A stretch of 23,678 nt of DNA from Phallusia fumigata (Eukaryota; Chordata; Ascidiacea; Phlebobranchia; Ascidiidae). The notes under the pieces were generated by a model. That model was not told where the DNA came from. It searched no databases and was given only the letters and a program-made list of their open reading frames with translations. Below are positions 9,140 to 18,712 of the stretch, in pieces; within the stretch, counting starts at the first letter, position 1, and each line of letters begins with the position of its first letter. The DNA is taken from assembly GCA_008931825.1 (NCBI GenBank), contig QXVZ01005743.1:1-23678 (forward strand), read 5' to 3'. The position numbers and the translations under genes are program-made.

Positions 9140-11285
9140 TTCGCCTTTTTCACCCGACCATTATTAACACTTAAGCTCACCAATCTCCTTTTTGACCAAC
9201 ACAGAGGAACTGAATCATGGAAAAGTGGAAACGTAAATCTGGTCCCACTGTAAACTTGCTGCTCTGTAAACAATAAAAAAGGGTTTGTTAAACAGGTGGC
9301 GCTTCCGAGTACGAACCATGTTTTATGTGATCTGAGCATTGACCGAGCGCCTTAGAAAGTTCAGTCAAGTGGTTTTCCCAGTTGTTGCCAAGTTACGTAC
9401 CGCCTCGTGGGATCAAAAAAAGTTTCATACTATTGGCTGAATAGTCTGAGGCGTTACACCTACACACAGAAGTAAAAATCCTGATGGATTTTACAAATTA
9501 AGTCGAGTGTATTGTTTGGTCTCTCTAAGTGAACATCAGCGTTCGAGGTTTAAATTGCTTGATGCTGATAATTTTATAAACCCGACAGTTTTATTGTATT
9601 GAATGTTCGATCAAATTGTTTTCCACTTATTCGTAAGTAAAGCATTGCTTAGTAAACAACATATGCCAGGCTATGTTATTCAAGTGGCTTACAGCAGGTA
9701 AACGTCAAGCGATGTCAAACACTAATAAGTAATTTCCAGTCATGAGATTAAAGGTCTTGTTTGTCAACGTCTTTTATCAGGCTAAGTTAATTAATGGTTT
9801 TATCTTGATTAGCAAACAATAAATCAACTTGGTCGTGAATGGGAATGGCAACATGTCACGTAGGCACGAATGCAATCGAAAATTTATTATTTCAAATTTA
9901 AAGTTAGCATTTCTCTCTTTCAATCAATACTTCTTCAAATGTGCGCCGTGATATATTTGGGTTTACGGACACTCAAATGTTAAAAACGGGAGAACCTTTT
10001 AGGGCTTGGTTTCAAAATGCGTTTTTGCTACCAAAAGTTTAACATAATATGGGTCTCAATTAGATCACCTTCATCCGACACGAAATATGGAAATCGTTTG
10101 GTTTCAATCAACTTGGTGGTTCTCTCTTGGCCTGTTAATTCGGTGTTCGCCAAGGACGCCAAATGGCCGTAAAGTTCTTGAAAACAAGAATCCAGGTCCA
10201 GATTGTGATCTACACACAACAATTTTTTTGGTTTAGTGTTTTCGCTATTTCTCTATTTGCCTGCAGTAGCATATAAGTATGTGGTGTTAAAATTGCGAAT
10301 CCTTTTTAGTTGACACAAAATATAGCACTGAGTGATTTACTGTTGGTTAACACTCCCACTCCCCCAGCGGTGACAAACACGATGGTGCAATTTTCAGTAA
10401 TGCGATAAACTTTGACACGGTTTGTTTGTTTTTTACATCAGATTCTGCCGATTAGGCATATCTTGTTTGCACAGTAATTAGTTTAACACGATCCCGTCTC
10501 TTGGCGTGACAACTTGTCACGTATGCATTAATTTGCATTGCAACTTGTCACGTAGTCAGGATTTATATTAAAATAGGATTTATACTGAAAAAGGTTGAAA
10601 TAGGGACTTTTTACATCAAATGCTCTCAACATTTGTTCTGCTGACAAAAATTTTTAATACCTAACAAACTTAGAAATGCCAGTAGTCCTACAGCGGTGGT
10701 GAATTCTTGATGACAAACTAAAACAATTATTCGAGTGCAAATAGTTTTCTTTATCAGCGAGACATTTTACTGTTCTAAGAAACTTGATTTTATAAATTAT
10801 TTGCTTTTTGGCGTCAGCAGACCATCAGGAATATATAGCGTCAAAATATCGCGTAAGATCTCATTTACCACCAGAGAATTGAGACTAGCTTAGACAAGTG
10901 GTACCAATTGCATTATAGAGTCTAACGAAAGACGATACCTGTGGACAACAAGGCAATGTTTATTTCACGAAAGAAAGGACAAGTCAAGAACGTTTTCTTT
11001 TTCGACGAAAACAACCTAATTATTTATGCAATAAATTACCACACTATTTTCATGCGCTTTGTTACATTACAGCGTTTGTGTGTAGGAAAGTTTCGACCCT
11101 CAAGATATGAAGAAATAGGCATGAACACACATTTTGATATCAAAACCCAATGTATTGGAATGGGTCAAATATGTTTCTATTTAGATCTACTGGTTACCGA
11201 TACCAGAAACGTCTCGCAAATTAAAACTTAACATCTCACCTCAGCTTATAAACCTTGGTACGAACCGTGCACTACAGCGTCTAAC
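9140..11285 (+). repeat. Large repeat family, copy B (about 2.1 kb)
   Basis: Collinear with copy A from about 9250 on, and with copy C at its left end (9150-9560). Relative to copy A it carries about 400 extra bases at 9380-9790, which themselves match copies C and D, so the longer form is probably ancestral. The hallmark occurs at 9848 and twice near 10510-10550. The right end keeps 'TTAAAACTTAACATCTCACCTCAGC' (11220), matching about 8008-8030 in copy A. A 96-codon frame on plus (10941-11231) overlaps a region conserved with copy A, but in A the frame differs, so it is not coding. Confidence 0.8.
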
Positions 11286-11344
11286 AAGATCTCGTCAAAA
11301 CACGAAGTTATTCAGCTTTAAAAACATGAGGAAGAAAAAGCTTA

Positions 11345-11730
11345 TATCGTGTGAGGGTGTGGCAACTTGTCACTTAGAAACCAATACAGTTCAAACTTGC
11401 AGAAATTGACATTTTACTTCTACATCTCTTAAGTCAACGCGCATATTGACGAATTCCTGAATGAAGCAAATTTGTACACAAACACTTTTCTCACGATATT
11501 GGAAAATCTCCAATTAAGCAAGTTTTTCCAAATCTCCACCCAAAATATGGAGTTATATAAACAGGATGTGGCACACAACAAATACGTACATTAAATTGTA
11601 TCACCACAGTCAGACACGCCCAGCAAATAAATAATCAGTACCTTTTTCGTTCCGCTTTATTCTGTACGACACAAAACTTCGCTTTCGGCCTGTCTCCGAC
11701 TCAGCGCATTTGCATTTAAGTGCTTCGTTC
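11345..11730 (+). repeat. Partial repeat family, copy F
   Basis: Starts with the hallmark 'GTGGCAACTTGTCACTTAGAA' (about 11359), followed by a diverged stretch resembling 9860-9950. It ends with a block at 11690-11730 ('CTGTCTCCGACTCAGCGCATTTGCATTTAAGTGCTTCG' with gaps) related to 1860-1910 and 8090-8120. Confidence 0.5.
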
Positions 11731-12279
11731 CCGACATTTGGCTCATCTCGCAAATGGGAAAGTCTGCACAAAAAGTGGTATTTTAGTTAAGCTTTTTATC
11801 TATTCACTAGCGGAGTTATCAAATATCCTGTGGGAAAAGCCACAAAAAACGCAATTACTAACTGCAACAACATAGGAATAAAACGATTGCCGATTCACTT
11901 GACATCAGATGCTAAACAGACACTGAACTTTTTAGTAATGCTTATGTTATTGATGTCATTAAACCTTTAATGCTACAAAATAGCCAACAAACGTACTGGG
12001 AAACCAAAAATCAAGGAGTTCTTACAAGAAGAAACACCAGTTACCAAACACATGAACATTCTTCTATCAATGCTATTGACTGCGGAACAATTCAGGATTT
12101 ATTAAAATCTGCGGTTGACATAAATGGACATTGTAATCGCTGATTTGAATTTGTTGTCAGACTGATTGTTAAAACGGTATGCAGCCTACTGAACACATTG
12201 TTTGCATTCGATATAGATCATATAAACAGGGGAAATCTTATTCAACTTATTAATACCTCAGTTCATTCACCATTGCGCA
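11731..12279. other. No recognised feature
   Basis: I found no exon, RNA gene or clear repeat match in this AT-rich interval. Confidence 0.45.
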
Positions 12280-12470
12280 AGTTAAGAAGCCTTCGTCTCC
12301 AGCTTCTGCATTCGAGTGCTTTGCTTTTGATCTGTGGCTCGTATCGTAGTCGTATTTTTCTCTCATTATGCACATTAGCTGGAAAGTTTTAGGGATCAGA
12401 AGCCAAGGCTGTGGATGTGATCTGCACAGAGAAAGATATTTTAAAATATGCTTTACGACAGGAAATGTGG
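12280..12470 (+). repeat. Partial repeat family, copy E
   Basis: Contains 'TCGTCTCCAGCTTCTGCATTCGAGTGCTTTGC' in two overlapping parts (related to 11690-11730), then 'GCTGGAAAGTTTTAGGGATCAGAAG...GTGATCTGCACA'. The second part matches copy A at about 6588-6640 and copy B at about 10168-10215. It is the rightmost family member I can recognise. Confidence 0.5.
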
Positions 12471-13972
12471 GACATTACACAACAGACAGCAACATAAATT
12501 ACGATGTATGAGAACATATTCCTCCAAACATCATCGCTGCTAAGGCAAAACGATGCTTAGTGATGCGAGGATGGTCGCCTGCTTTTTTTAGATGCAAGCA
12601 GCTTTTCCGACATTTGCTAACTGTCCAACATTGTGAAAATTATGAGGCAGTTTATGCTTAATTGGTGAAAATGTTGAATCCAAGCAAACTTCGCAGCCAT
12701 AAAACAACTGCAGATTTATAAATAATGATTCGTTAAATTTGCTTTTATTTAATTTCAACCTTTTTTTATTTGTCTCCACGAAAATTACCGTCGCGAATAA
12801 AGAAAATTATCCAAAATATGCGAAATAAAGACTGTTATCTTACAATACACTACAGACCAGAAATTCACACCAAGTATTACCGTTTTAGGCACCCCTCGTG
12901 GCCAAAGCAAAGCTACACAAAACTATTTTTAAATACACAACACCGCTATACAGACTCATCTAAACAGCAAATATGAATATATCGGTGTTAAAGTGAAACG
13001 GTGATTTGCAAACGTAGGAAATCAACTTTGAGATAATCACACAAACACGAACAAAAGTTCCGAACTAACTAGGGATATGTATGGAAATACAGGTTATTTG
13101 TGTCAATTGCAAGTACGCATTTAACGTGTTCTGATGTTGGTTATCAAACATCGCTAAACTTTTCCCTTTTTTGGCCTAACATGCAAAAAAATTGGATCCT
13201 AATCGTTGACTATTGTGTCGAAATTTACTTTGAACGTAGATTTACGTCACTACAGCCTAAAATTGATGTTTGTTAAGATGGAAGTCCTAAATAATTCACC
13301 GTTTCAAATATTTACAATGAAACAAATACGCGCATTATTTTCAGAAGGCATTGCTTTATCAGCGGAGCAAATACACCATTGTCTTGTCCACAAACTCAGA
13401 TTTCTTACGATGTGACGTTAATTATTTTATATCACAGTGCAAGCAAATTGCACCACCGCTTTGGGTTTTACTTCCGTAATCATGACACTATTAGAATTGA
13501 ATTAGAATTAAAATGCAAATTAGAATTAAAATGTTTTTCACTGGAATTTCGGTTTGCATACGGTTACTGGGAAAGTTTTTTTTCCCTAAAAAAGTAATTA
13601 AAATGTCATAATTTGGTCACAGTTGTCATTAGTTACCAATTAGAATTAGTTCTTAACTAAAAACATAACTGCCAGAGAACTTGTGTACAGTGAATACATT
13701 TTGTTATGCACTGATGATGACAACCACGATTGTCGAAACTTTTTCTTTAAAATATAAAAGTTATCTGGCAGTTTTTAATAAATCTACTTTTCAAACGGAA
13801 CTTTGTTCTTAAAATAGGTTCTCTTATTTTGTTGTAAACATATTTTTCAAGTAATCACAGTAACAAACAGCTCCAATTAATCTGCCTAGGCCCAAAATAA
13901 ATAAAAAACTCATTATTGCATAAAATAAACAGTAACGGCAAAATATTATTTCATAATATCGAACACATAGAA
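12471..13972. other. No recognised gene, AT-rich
   Basis: Several 60-70 codon frames on either strand (12588-12779, 12770-12976, 13206-13415, 13379-13597) show no domain and no conserved splice pairs. Apart from the short simple repeat at 13490-13532, I see nothing structured. Confidence 0.5.
13490..13532 (+). repeat. Short tandem repeat, ATTAGAATTAAAATG type
   Basis: The unit 'TTAGAATTAAAATG' and near-copies occur about three times in a row, with another 'AATTAGAATTAG' at about 13638. It is a small imperfect tandem array. Confidence 0.6.
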
Positions 13973-14137
13973 ATGAAATATATCATCTTACTTTGCATCG
14001 TAACTTGTCTTCTTTATGATTCCGCTACTCGACCAAGTTTGCGAGTCTTTAGTCGCATTGGACACTTGTGGCCATATTTATACACAGGTGCATATCGCCA
14101 TTTTGTTTTTCGCACCAAGACTAGTAATACCCTTTAG
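13973..14137 (+). CDS. Candidate small secreted peptide or first exon
   Basis: From the second in-frame ATG (13973; G at -3) the frame opens with 'MKYIILLCIVTCLLYDSA', a textbook signal peptide: one Lys, a hydrophobic core, then small residues suited to cleavage after about residue 18. About 36 cationic, aromatic-rich residues without cysteine follow, to a TAG at 14135. A good donor, CAG|GTGCAT, lies at 14087/14088 and would end a phase-1 first exon after 38 codons, so the frame may be the leader exon of a larger secreted protein. An upstream in-frame start near 13916 would bury the signal and is unlikely. No family is recognised. Hydrophobic runs arise readily in AT-rich DNA, so this remains a candidate. 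Confidence 0.3.
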   Translation: MKYIILLCIVTCLLYDSATRPSLRVFSRIGHLWPYLYTGAYRHFVFRTKTSNTL

Positions 14138-14340
14138 CCTTTTTCGTAACCTTTCTTGAACAATCAGACGTTGCCTTTGCGTTACAGGCTACTAAGCAGG
14201 TTAACAAAGCAAATTAAAACTTGGGCTAGTTGGTTTACAATTGTCAAATCGAAAGTATGAATTATCGTAATAATTCTCATACAACGCAGATGTTTAGGAT
14301 TTGCCAAATGTCCTAAATCTATTTAATAAATTGACCCCGA
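14138..14340. other. No recognised feature
   Basis: If the donor at 14088 is used, this would be intron. Nothing else is recognisable. Confidence 0.4.
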
Positions 14341-14650
14341 CACAAAATACCTGCGCTCCAATCGCCTTAAGCTTGTTTTAAAAAAGTTTTTTCTGTGATG
14401 TCGTTGCACCATTGCTTTGACATTAAACAATTTTGCAAACATGGGACTTTGTCAAATGGTTTAATAACGTACAACCATTTGCAAGTGTGACAGCGCTCCA
14501 AAGCCTCGTAAACAAGATACAAGTCATGACTTTACTTTGACTGTACTTGGTTGTGAATCTTGTGTTTGCGCAACCTAGGTGAGGGCAAAATACCAGCGGT
14601 CAAATCGACTTAAACGTGTTTCAAAAGCGTTTTACAATCACCTGTAAAGA
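14341..14650 (+). repeat. Short diverged direct duplication
   Basis: 'CAAAATACCTGCGCTCCAAT' followed by 'CGCCTTAAGCTTGTTTTAAAAAAGTTTT' (14343-14392, in two parts) resembles 14588-14638 ('CAAAATACCAGCGGTCAAAT', then 'CGACTTAAACGTGTTTCAAAAGCGTTTT'). The offset is about 245 bases. Confidence 0.5.
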
Positions 14651-14796
14651 TTTCACCCGAATCCAACACACATTTCATGCCAAAGATGCATTGACTAGCT
14701 GCAGGGGAGGAAAACAAACAAAGTGAAAACAACTTTTATCCACTTCAGGAAAAGAGCCCAAAATTATTCACACCATAAACGCGACGAACCACATAC

Positions 14797-15015
14797 CTAA
14801 AATCGATTTCGAGTGGAAGTATGTTCGTGTTCCACTGCAGAAGGGGCTTCACAATCGCGTGTAACCAATGGTAAAAATGCCTTGTCATCTAGTTTACTCT
14901 TCGAATTACTGTTATCGGCGCCCATTGTTTGACTTCCTCTTATCGCGCGGGTTGTTGACCTGTTATTAGCGATATCGCTGTTTTGCTCGGCTTGCACCAC
15001 CGACCTTTGTTCTGA
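14797..15015 (-). CDS. Possible coding exon, family unknown
   Basis: Open from an 'ATTAG' acceptor-like site just upstream of 15015 to TAG at 14799-14797. The translation is mixed and hydrophilic with an acidic/Ser/Thr tail, unlike the Phe/Lys/Ile-rich chance frames around it. An internal ATG at 14927-14925 has an excellent context ('CAAACAATGGG') and would give 42 residues starting 'MGADNSNSKSKLDDKAF'. A near-consensus donor 'TAG|GTATGT' directly follows the stop codon, at 14796. It may be a terminal exon, a first coding exon, or a decayed exon. It lies on the same strand as, and 3.6 kb downstream of, the SLC5 exon, so a cytoplasmic C-terminal tail is conceivable but unproven. The 144 bases at 14851-14994 are duplicated at 15161-15302, where the frame is broken. 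Confidence 0.3.
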   Translation of the reverse strand, partial: SEQRSVVQAEQNSDIANNRSTTRAIRGSQTMGADNSNSKSKLDDKAFLPLVTRDCEAPSAVEHEHTSTRNRF

Positions 15016-15160
15016 GTTCTAATAACCAACTGCATTCAATTATAGAGTTGTTAAGATTCGCTAGCGTTTTGCTTGAGGTGTTTTTAATGTCATACACAGT
15101 AAAGATTTATTTTCAAATCGAATCAGCTGATACAAAAAAAAAATTTGGGGATCAGTGTCA

Positions 15161-15302
15161 ACAATCGTGTGAACCCATTGGTAAAAATCCTTTTGTTATC
15201 AAATTTACTGCAAATTACTGTTATCGGCGCCCATTGTTTGACTTCCTCTTATCACGCGGTTGTTGACCTGTTATTAGCGATATCGCTGTTTTGCTCGGCT
15301 TG
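15161..15302 (-). pseudogene. Frameshifted duplicate of the 14.85-14.99 kb segment
   Basis: About 142 bases match 14851-14994 in the same orientation, offset about 309. Bases 15219-15302 are nearly identical to 14909-14994. Relative to the other copy, a G is missing in the 'GCGCGGGTTG' region (here 'CACGCGGTTG'), which shifts the minus-strand frame into a TGA. The left part has further substitutions and indels. If the 14797-15015 frame is a real exon, this is a broken duplicate; otherwise it is a non-coding duplication. Confidence 0.55.
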
Positions 15303-15618
15303 TAACATCAAGCATCGTTTCTGCGCCCTTAAAGCAACTGCTGCAATCAAATGCTAATCGAGCACAAACTGCACAAGCTCAGCGTTGCCAGAAAATTCCC
15401 AAAAGACTTCGATACACAAGAACCAACAAACATTGGCGCAACAAAACCACATTTACCTTGGGACACTTTCGTGAAGTTATTCGAACAAAACCAATGTCAT
15501 ACAACTCACATCTTCGCAACGTGTTGGGCTTTTATGCAGAAAATTTAGACAGGAAATGCCAAGAGATTATACAAAGGCGGGATTGTCATTGAACAACATT
15601 ACGTCTGAGGGGATAAAC
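15303..15618. other. No recognised feature
   Basis: A 65-codon plus frame (15351-15548) has no recognisable domain or good splice boundary. Confidence 0.4.
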
Positions 15619-15753
15619 ATGGGGGCTTTAAATCACACATACAGTTTCTCGTTAATAATACATTTTGTTTTCTTTTCACTGCATTGCCAAGTATCTAGTG
15701 CTACCACAGCAGTTGTTCCTTGGAGCCCGAAACCAATGTTAGCCTGGAACTGA
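15619..15753 (+). CDS. Weak candidate small secreted peptide
   Basis: ATG at 15619 in a strong context ('ATAAACATGGG') opens a 44-codon frame to TGA at 15751. A hydrophobic stretch at about residues 9-23 ('SFSLIIHFVFFSLHC') runs into 'QVSSATT', a possible signal-peptide end. A Pro/Trp-rich tail follows. A weak donor-like 'CCAA|GTATCT' lies inside it. No family is recognised. The frame is open upstream to another ATG at 15556. It could be chance. Confidence 0.2.
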   Translation: MGALNHTYSFSLIIHFVFFSLHCQVSSATTAVVPWSPKPMLAWN

Positions 15754-15859
15754 ACTGCATTCACTGACTAAGACCCAAAATATTACAAAGGTTCAGGCAA
15801 AGCCGCAAAATTAAATTCCAGAAAATAACAGTTTTTACCCGAAATGGCACTGGAAGGTT

Positions 15860-16460
15860 TCAAGAAATTTCTTTTTTTTCTAAAGTTTCGACTTGGAAAC
15901 AAAGTTGTGTAAAAAAGAAATAAAATTTCCGCACGTTCCAGCAATCGACGCAAAACGTTACAATTTCTACAAGGGAAGTTTATCTTGTGACGATAGGAAC
16001 TTATCTTGCACATAGGTTACATTTCAGACTCTACGAGCCAGTGTTGTCGACAAGAAATGTTTGCCCTGGCTCTTATCACGCAAACATTGACCCTACTTTA
16101 ACGAAAGCTCTGATGCTTGCATTGTGATTAATTGCTAATTAAGAACGATGTCACGTAACAAAAAATACGATTTCATATTACTTTTAAACAAAACAAATTG
16201 CAAAGTGCTAATTTTTCGGAAACCACACGCTACTTTTTACAGAAATGATCAACTTGGTAACTTAGTGTTGAATTAAAGTGTCCTTACAGCGACCTAGATC
16301 CACTTAACATAACGTGTTTTGTAAGTCACTGGCGACAAAAAGTTTGCGATATATTATCTCAACGATGGAACGTGTTTAAGTTTGTAAAAACAAACAGTTT
16401 AAACAAAACCGAAAAATAAATGCTAATTTTTGGGTGCCACGCTTTTTGACAATAATCGAG
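15860..16460 (+). repeat. Direct duplicate pair 2, left copy
   Basis: It shares, in order with 16990-17560: 'CGACTTGGAAA.A.AGTTGTG.AAAAAAGAA', 'AATTTC...A.G.AAGTTT.TCT.GTGAC', 'CTGGCTCT...A.GCAAACATTGACC' (right copy 'GTGGCTCTGAACACTTGAACGTTGAC'), 'CAGCGACCTAGATCCAC' (right copy 'CAACGACCTAGATCCAC'), and 'AAAAACAAACAGTTTAAACAAAACCGAAAAAT'. The offset is about 1090-1130 bases and identity is moderate. It is non-coding. Confidence 0.6.
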
Positions 16461-16989
16461 TTTGTTTATTTTTCTGACGCACATTCATTACTCCCCAGAC
16501 CTTACCTACCACACAGCCAAAATCGGGAACAAGCAGGAACATACAAACCAAAACACATACAGAAAACATAAGATTTTAAACATTCTAGTCATATTAGCTC
16601 GAGTCAAAAATTCTTCCCTGTCAACAATACACAGTAAAAAACTTAAACAAATGACAATATAAATATAAAGAGAAGCTTTAACCAGTAACCAGCTTAAACC
16701 ATGATGTGGAAACAATCGATTCGCTGCCGTTTTACAAGCTTGGAGAACAGGACGTTACTAATTTATTCAATAGTTTACGAATGCTTTCATTGAGACACTG
16801 CATGAAGGCCATTTGTAGCAATAAATAATTTATGAAGGCCAGAAGAGCCATTGGAGTAGCCGTAAGTCAGCGACGTAAAGAAAATTCGGGAACCTGTGTT
16901 TGTCCCACGTTTATTCCATTACATGTACTTGGGAGCCTAATTATTATTCCACGTTAATATTATATTATAGAGCAATTCAAAGAACAACA
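16461..16989. other. Spacer between duplicates, no recognised feature
   Basis: Overlapping 66-69 codon frames on both strands (16462-16715) look like chance. A local doublet, 'GAAGGCCA', occurs at 16803-16810 and again at 16834-16841. Confidence 0.45.
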
Positions 16990-17560
16990 TGTGATAATTC
17001 GGCTTGGAAAAGCAGTTGTGAAAAAAGAATTAGTATTTTGCCACCTGACTACAGTCGGCTCAAAATTGTAACCAATTTAAATTTCCGCAACGTAAGTTTG
17101 TCTGGTGACAGCGGAAAAAGCAGGCAGAGAGTTGTATAGTGTGAAATAAGAGATACCAACCGCATGGGTTGTATTTTAATATTCTGCAATTCAGTGTCAT
17201 GCAATGTCTACCGTGGCTCTGAACACTTGAACGTTGACTTAATTTGAACGAAAATTCTGCTTGTTTGTAGTTTTGTACAGCGATAAATGGCTACTTCAGC
17301 ATAAACCCTATGATATTTTTAAACAAATCATCTCCAAAGTATAACTGTCGAGACAATATTCATACAACGACCTAGATCCACGGAAGTTAAGGTGCATGGC
17401 TGTTTACAGTGGGCCGTGTGCTACAAAATGTTTGTATATTGTACACACCACTGCATTATATTTTGGTTTGCAAAAACAAAAAGTTCAAAAGAACCGAAAA
17501 ATGTATACTAATCAAAAATGTATACTTAAATCCATAAACGCATAAATTTCGACAATTTTC
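16990..17560 (+). repeat. Direct duplicate pair 2, right copy
   Basis: This is the partner of 15860-16460; the shared landmarks are listed there. The clearest are 'CGACCTAGATCCAC' (about 17369, against about 16290) and 'GAACCGAAAAATGTATACTAA' (about 17491), matching 'AAACCGAAAAATAAATGCTAA'. 'AATGTATACTAATCAAAAATGTATACTTAA' also contains its own small internal doublet (two 'AATGTATACT' units near 17500-17525). Confidence 0.6.
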
Positions 17561-18585
17561 GATTTTCGTTGCTTTCCTAAGACGTTTTCAAGATACACCA
17601 TAATTGAAGAAGTTTGGACAATTTTTTCCAGTTTCTAGACCGCTATAAAAGCTTGTACATGTTCGAAATTGTAAATGTTGTTCCCTGTTTTGAAAAATGT
17701 GCTGTTGCCCTTTGATAAATAAAATATTCTTCACATAGTTAACAATCTACAAACATCTTCTTTAAGTGACAACTTACTTTTTTGCCATTTTTAGCACTAG
17801 TGGGATTTAGTGGACACAACTTAAGTGCGACATCTTGTGGTCGCATGTTACGACATCGGTTTGCAGACGACGAGTTTTTTTTTAAGTTTAACATTATTTT
17901 GGTAGTTGCTACGTCAGACAACGTACACAGTTACAAATGAACTCAAAGTTCTCCAGTATTTGGCACTGTCGCGTTTTTTTCGATAAACAACAACAATCTG
18001 CCATTTAGAAAACTAAAGACAGTGAGCCCAGAAAATATGAGTTCCAAAAACAGGTAGTTTATGTCTAATTCCAATCTCGGCTGTATGGGTGACTGTATGG
18101 CGAAGTGGGACCGTCGTATTTAGCGCCCCCTTCTGCCAATATAAAGTTTAAAGTTTTGCGTGAAAGTATGATTTGCGAAAAGTATGATAAACGACCCTCC
18201 AGTAACCTGTCGGCAAGCGGATTGTTGCTCTCGCTATGACGCAAAACTCACGTCGCTAAAACCAAGTATGGAATCACACATAAACTATCAGTAAATTGTG
18301 AGTGCGGGGCCCTGAACACTAAACAATATTATGTACAGAGATACTCCTTTTGCCAAATATCGTGTACAGAGATATTCCACCTAGTAAAAGACAACTGCAC
18401 TTTTTTAGGTGGTGGAATGAGCTGGGAATAAAACCGCGCAAGAAATAAGCTGGGAAAAAGTAATGACTGTGGATGGTCTGAAACTTATTGCTAGAACGAC
18501 TCATTAATTGTAACATTGACAATATTTTTGACCTGGTGCTGTATTTAAGCGTTTTACCTTAATATTTATTACGTTTATACGGCAC
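17561..18585. other. No recognised exon; scattered short motifs
   Basis: On minus this would be the intron downstream of the SLC5 exon, but I found no continuation of that protein here. Short features are the inverted repeat at 17826-17845, a GCGCCCCCT word at 18123-18131 and a small doublet 'GTACAGAGATA.TCC' (18332 and 18363). Confidence 0.5.
17826..17845. repeat. Short inverted repeat TGCGAC/GTCGCA
   Basis: Six-base perfect arms (TGCGAC at 17826-17831, GTCGCA at 17840-17845) around 'ATCTTGTG'. The 'GCGACATCTTGTGGTCGC' type sequence resembles GC-rich zinc-finger (CTCF-like) sites and short-repeat termini common in animal genomes. Its function is unknown. Confidence 0.4.
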
Positions 18586-18712
18586 CTGATCGCTCCTGCA
18601 GACTTTCAGCATGGCGGCGTCGCAGTCCTTGTAACAAGCGTACATCACCAAACCACATAGGATTGCAAGACTGTTGAGGAGGAGGAGGCCAACCCAGTAC
18701 ACATAGATGGCA
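18586..18712 (-). CDS. SLC5 sodium/solute symporter internal exon
   Basis: A 127-base internal exon. The acceptor is 'TTTAAGCCTGCAG', ending at 18713, and the donor is CAG|GTGCCG at 18586/18585. One base completes a split codon, then 42 codons follow. Residues 1-25 form a hydrophobic helix ('VYWVGLLLLNSLAILCGLVMY'-type, with Gly near its centre). Next comes 'YKDCDAAMLKVCRSDQ', matching the SLC5 signature Y-x-D-C-D-P...(S/A)-x-D-Q that follows a transmembrane helix in the iodide, monocarboxylate and multivitamin transporters. The exon ends after 'DQ', where the family continues with M/L-P. In the membrane this segment is part of the Na+-coupled transport core. The conserved Pro of DCDP is Ala here. 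The preceding and following exons were not found in the window, so this is either a gene with large introns or a stranded exon. The SLC5 call is strong; the subtype (SLC5A5/6/8/12-like) is open. Confidence 0.75.

Noticed and set aside
6332..10222. Similar minus-strand peptides in copies A and B ('KRFPCFVLDKG' and 'KRFPYFVSDEG')
   Set aside because: The similarity reflects DNA homology. A 7-base indel shifts the frame just upstream, and substitutions are not biased to third codon positions, so there is no sign of protein selection.
7636..11231. Open frames 7636-7818 and 10941-11231 over the same repeat module
   Set aside because: The aligned DNA is read in different frames in the two copies, so neither is a conserved protein.
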